64,000 nt of DNA from the NCBI RefSeq assembly GCF_029836165.1, contig NZ_JAOEBG010000003.1, forward strand, positions 294,665 through 358,664, written 5' to 3'. The notes beneath the pieces were generated by a model that was not told the origin of the DNA, made no database searches, and saw nothing but the letters and a program-made list of their open reading frames with translations. This stretch comes from Pseudomonas sp. GD04091 (GTDB taxonomy: Bacteria > Pseudomonadota > Gammaproteobacteria > Pseudomonadales > Pseudomonadaceae). A program made the translations under genes and the position numbers. Within the stretch, counting starts at the first letter, position 1, and each line of letters begins with the position of its first letter. Of this stretch, positions 59,566-64,000 are shown piece by piece.

Positions 59566-59916
59566 ATGAGCGTCGAAACCTTCACCCCTACGGCTTTGGA
59601 GTTCACCCCCGGGGCCGCGCACAAGGTGAAGACCTTGGTCAGCGAAGAGGGCAACGATCGACTGAAGCTGCGTGTGTTCGTGACGGGTGGCGGCTGCTCG
59701 GGCTTCCAGTACGGCTTCACCTTCGACGAGGAAGTGGCCGAGGACGACACCATCGTCGAGCGCGAGGGCGTGGCCCTGGTCGTCGACCCGATGAGCTTCC
59801 AGTACCTGGCGGGTGCCGAGGTGGATTACCAGGAAGGCCTGGAGGGTTCGCGCTTCGTGATCAAGAACCCGAATGCCAGCACTACCTGCGGTTGCGGTTC
59901 GTCGTTCTCGATCTGA
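59566..59916 (+). CDS. erpA: Iron-sulfur cluster insertion protein ErpA
   Basis: A 116-residue A-type carrier delivering Fe-S clusters to apoproteins, for instance in isoprenoid synthesis. The three conserved cysteines are C44 ([11 protein letters not shown]) and C108/C110 (CGCGSSFSI). GGGAG precedes the ATG at 59566. It stands alone outside an isc operon, as usual for erpA. Confidence 0.96.
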   Translation: MSVETFTPTALEFTPGAAHKVKTLVSEEGNDRLKLRVFVTGGGCSGFQYGFTFDEEVAEDDTIVEREGVALVVDPMSFQYLAGAEVDYQEGLEGSRFVIKNPNASTTCGCGSSFSI

Positions 59917-59939
59917 TCGCGGGTACTGCACTGCAATGC

Positions 59940-59967
59940 AAAACGCCGCGCGATTGCGCGGCGTTTT
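59940..59967. terminator. Bidirectional terminator between erpA and anmK
   Basis: AAAACGCCGCGC-GATT-GCGCGGCGTTTT, perfect 12-nt arms with A and T runs on both sides, between convergent genes. Confidence 0.93.
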
Positions 59968-59983
59968 GCATTCTGCGTCCGGG

Positions 59984-62501
<2,518 letters not shown>

Positions 62502-62649
62502 AGGTGAGGTGACTTTGAAAAAGTGGAATGGAAAAGATGAATGACATGATGAAGATGAAATAACTGTATAAAATATAACCAAATCCATTCTCACGCAAGG
62601 GCGCGTAGACGTTTCGATGCGTCGTCCGGGTCACATTCCTTTGCGAAAC

Positions 62650-62677
62650 TTGTAATTGATGGCCGATCTTGTATGGT
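62650..62677 (+). promoter_or_regulatory. Possible tyrS promoter
   Basis: TTGTAA and TATGGT with a 16-nt spacer, 37 nt before the tyrS start. The hexamers are moderate. The neighbouring stretch 62520-62590 is unusually AT-rich and probably carries the M23-gene promoter on the other strand. Confidence 0.35.
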
Positions 62678-62713
62678 TGGCTCCCCTTGAATCCTAGCGT
62701 TGCGGGTCTGTCT

Positions 62714-63913
62714 ATGAAGTCGGTTGAAGAGCAGCTGGCGCTTATCAAGCGCGGTGCGGAAGAGGTATTGGTCGAGTCGGAACTGGTGGAGAAGCTCAAG
62801 CGCGGCCAACCACTGCGCATCAAGGCGGGCTTCGACCCAACCGCGCCTGACCTGCACCTGGGGCACACGGTGCTGATCAACAAGCTGCGTCAGTTCCAGG
62901 AGCTGGGGCATCAGGTGATCTTCCTGATCGGCGACTTCACCGGCATGATCGGTGATCCGAGCGGCAAGAGCACCACTCGCCCGCCGCTGACCCGCGAGCA
63001 GGTGCTGGAGAACGCCGAGACCTATAAACAGCAGGTGTTCAAGATCCTCGATCCCGCCAAGACCGAGGTGGCGTTCAATTCCACCTGGATGGACTCGCTC
63101 ACCCCGGCCGACTTCATTCGCCTGGCTTCGCAGTACACGGTCGCGCGCATGCTCGAGCGTGACGACTTCGACAAGCGCTACACCACCAACCAGCCGATCG
63201 CGATCCATGAGTTCCTCTATCCGCTGGTGCAGGGTTATGACTCGGTAGCCCTCAAGGCTGATGTCGAGCTGGGCGGCACCGATCAGAAGTTCAACCTGTT
63301 GATGGGTCGCGAGCTGCAGCGTGCCTATGGTCAGGAAGCGCAGAACATCGTCACCATGCCGCTGCTCGAAGGGCTCGATGGCGTGAAGAAGATGTCCAAG
63401 TCGCTGGGTAATTATGTCGGTATCCAGGAAGCGCCCGGCGTGATGTACAGCAAGCTGGTATCGATTCCGGATACGCTGATGTGGCGTTACTTCGAGCTGC
63501 TGAGCTTCCGCTCGATGGAAGAGATCGAGCAGTTCCGTGCCGATGTTGCCAATGGCGCGAATCCGCGCGACATCAAGATCAAGCTGGCGGAAGAGATCGT
63601 TGCACGCTTCCATGGCGAGGAGGCGGCGGCCAATGCCCATCGTGCGGCAGGTAATCGCATGAAGGATGGCGAGCTGCCGGAAGATCTGCCAGAGATCGAA
63701 GTCGCTGCGGTAGAAGACCTGCCTATCGCTGCCGTGCTGAACCGCGCTGGACTGGTGAAGAACTCTGCGCAGGCGCGGGATCTGCTTGCTGGTGGTGCCG
63801 TCAAGGTTGATGGCGCGGTGGTCGAGCGTGATTTCATGTTCGCCCTGGGCGCGACCCATGTCTGCCAGGCGGGCAAGAAGTCGTTCGCTCGGGTCACCCT
63901 CAAGGCTGAATGA
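62714..63913 (+). CDS. tyrS: Tyrosyl-tRNA synthetase
   Basis: A 399-residue class-I synthetase charging tRNA-Tyr. HLGH (48-51) and KMSKS (226-230) are the two ATP-site signatures, and an S4-like RNA-binding domain ends the protein ([20 protein letters not shown]). The ATG at 62714 ([14 protein letters not shown]) is the family start; the frame runs 15 codons upstream. It is monocistronic, with a terminator directly behind. Confidence 0.97.
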   Translation: MKSVEEQLALIKRGAEEVLVESELVEKLKRGQPLRIKAGFDPTAPDLHLGHTVLINKLRQFQELGHQVIFLIGDFTGMIGDPSGKSTTRPPLTREQVLENAETYKQQVFKILDPAKTEVAFNSTWMDSLTPADFIRLASQYTVARMLERDDFDKRYTTNQPIAIHEFLYPLVQGYDSVALKADVELGGTDQKFNLLMGRELQRAYGQEAQNIVTMPLLEGLDGVKKMSKSLGNYVGIQEAPGVMYSKLVSIPDTLMWRYFELLSFRSMEEIEQFRADVANGANPRDIKIKLAEEIVARFHGEEAAANAHRAAGNRMKDGELPEDLPEIEVAAVEDLPIAAVLNRAGLVKNSAQARDLLAGGAVKVDGAVVERDFMFALGATHVCQAGKKSFARVTLKAE

Positions 63914-63939
63914 TTGCGCGACAGGCTATATATAGAAGA

Positions 63940-63966
63940 GGGGAGGCCGCGAGGCCTCCCCTTTTT
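63940..63966 (+). terminator. Intrinsic terminator after tyrS
   Basis: GGGGAGGCC-GCGA-GGCCTCCCC followed by TTTTT, 27 nt past the tyrS stop. Confidence 0.93.
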
Positions 63967-64000
63967 GTTTTTAAGCTTTGTTAAGGTTTTTTAAAAATTG

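Overview
The window is a GC-rich chromosomal segment from a Pseudomonas putida-group bacterium. This rests on protein recognition and gene order, not on a search. The diagnostic run is davB - Lrp regulator - RmcA-type c-di-GMP protein - rpoD/dnaG/rpsU - tsaD - plsY - folB/folK - cca - spoVR/yeaH/prkA - glpE/apaH/apaG/rsmA/pdxA/surA/lptD - amgK/murU - a two-component pair - a polyamine-type ABC transporter - rpe/gph/trpE - estP - trpGDC - vfr/crp - coq7 - hemJ - argC - erpA - anmK - an M23 peptidase - tyrS. Many intergenic gaps carry the palindromic REP-like sequences typical of this group.

Layout. 1-6.7 kb is the only clearly accessory-looking part. It holds a lysine 2-monooxygenase gene cut by the window edge, a HigBA-like toxin-antitoxin locus with a frameshifted toxin, an Lrp/AsnC regulator, a CatB-type acetyltransferase, a small lipoprotein, and a compact three-gene cassette (4698-6655). 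The cassette's first gene encodes a PD-(D/E)XK nuclease-like protein, the other two products are unrecognised, and it lies directly behind the 3' end of a tRNA-Ile(CAU) gene. 6.9-15.1 kb holds rmcA and the macromolecular-synthesis operon rpsU-dnaG-rpoD. 15.3-24.7 kb holds tRNA modification and processing, phospholipid and folate genes, and the prkA-yeaH-spoVR stress operon. 24.4-32.1 kb is one long co-directional block for outer-membrane biogenesis, vitamin B6, rRNA methylation and Ap4A turnover. 32.2-34.7 kb is murein-sugar recycling plus a DnaJ-like protein. 35.8-43.6 kb is a histidine kinase/response regulator pair followed by an ABC uptake operon. 43.8-51.7 kb is rpe-gph-trpE, the autotransporter esterase estP, and trpGDC. 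51.8-63.9 kb is vfr and housekeeping genes.

Regulation visible in the sequence. Both trp units start with a short leader peptide carrying Trp codons (attenuation). The trpE leader is in frame inside the 3' end of gph and shares its stop codon. The Shine-Dalgarno of cca is buried in a long perfect stem. A GTAGGG/CCCTAC dyad sits between the response-regulator gene and the ABC operon. A nested dyad precedes vfr, and the toxin-antitoxin promoter carries a TATACG/CGTATA dyad. Good sigma-70-like promoters precede argC and erpA, and several intrinsic terminators are clear.

The best candidate for something undescribed is the three-gene nuclease cassette at 4698-6655. The assignment as a defence island is inference. 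No rRNA gene, IS element, CRISPR array or prophage was seen.
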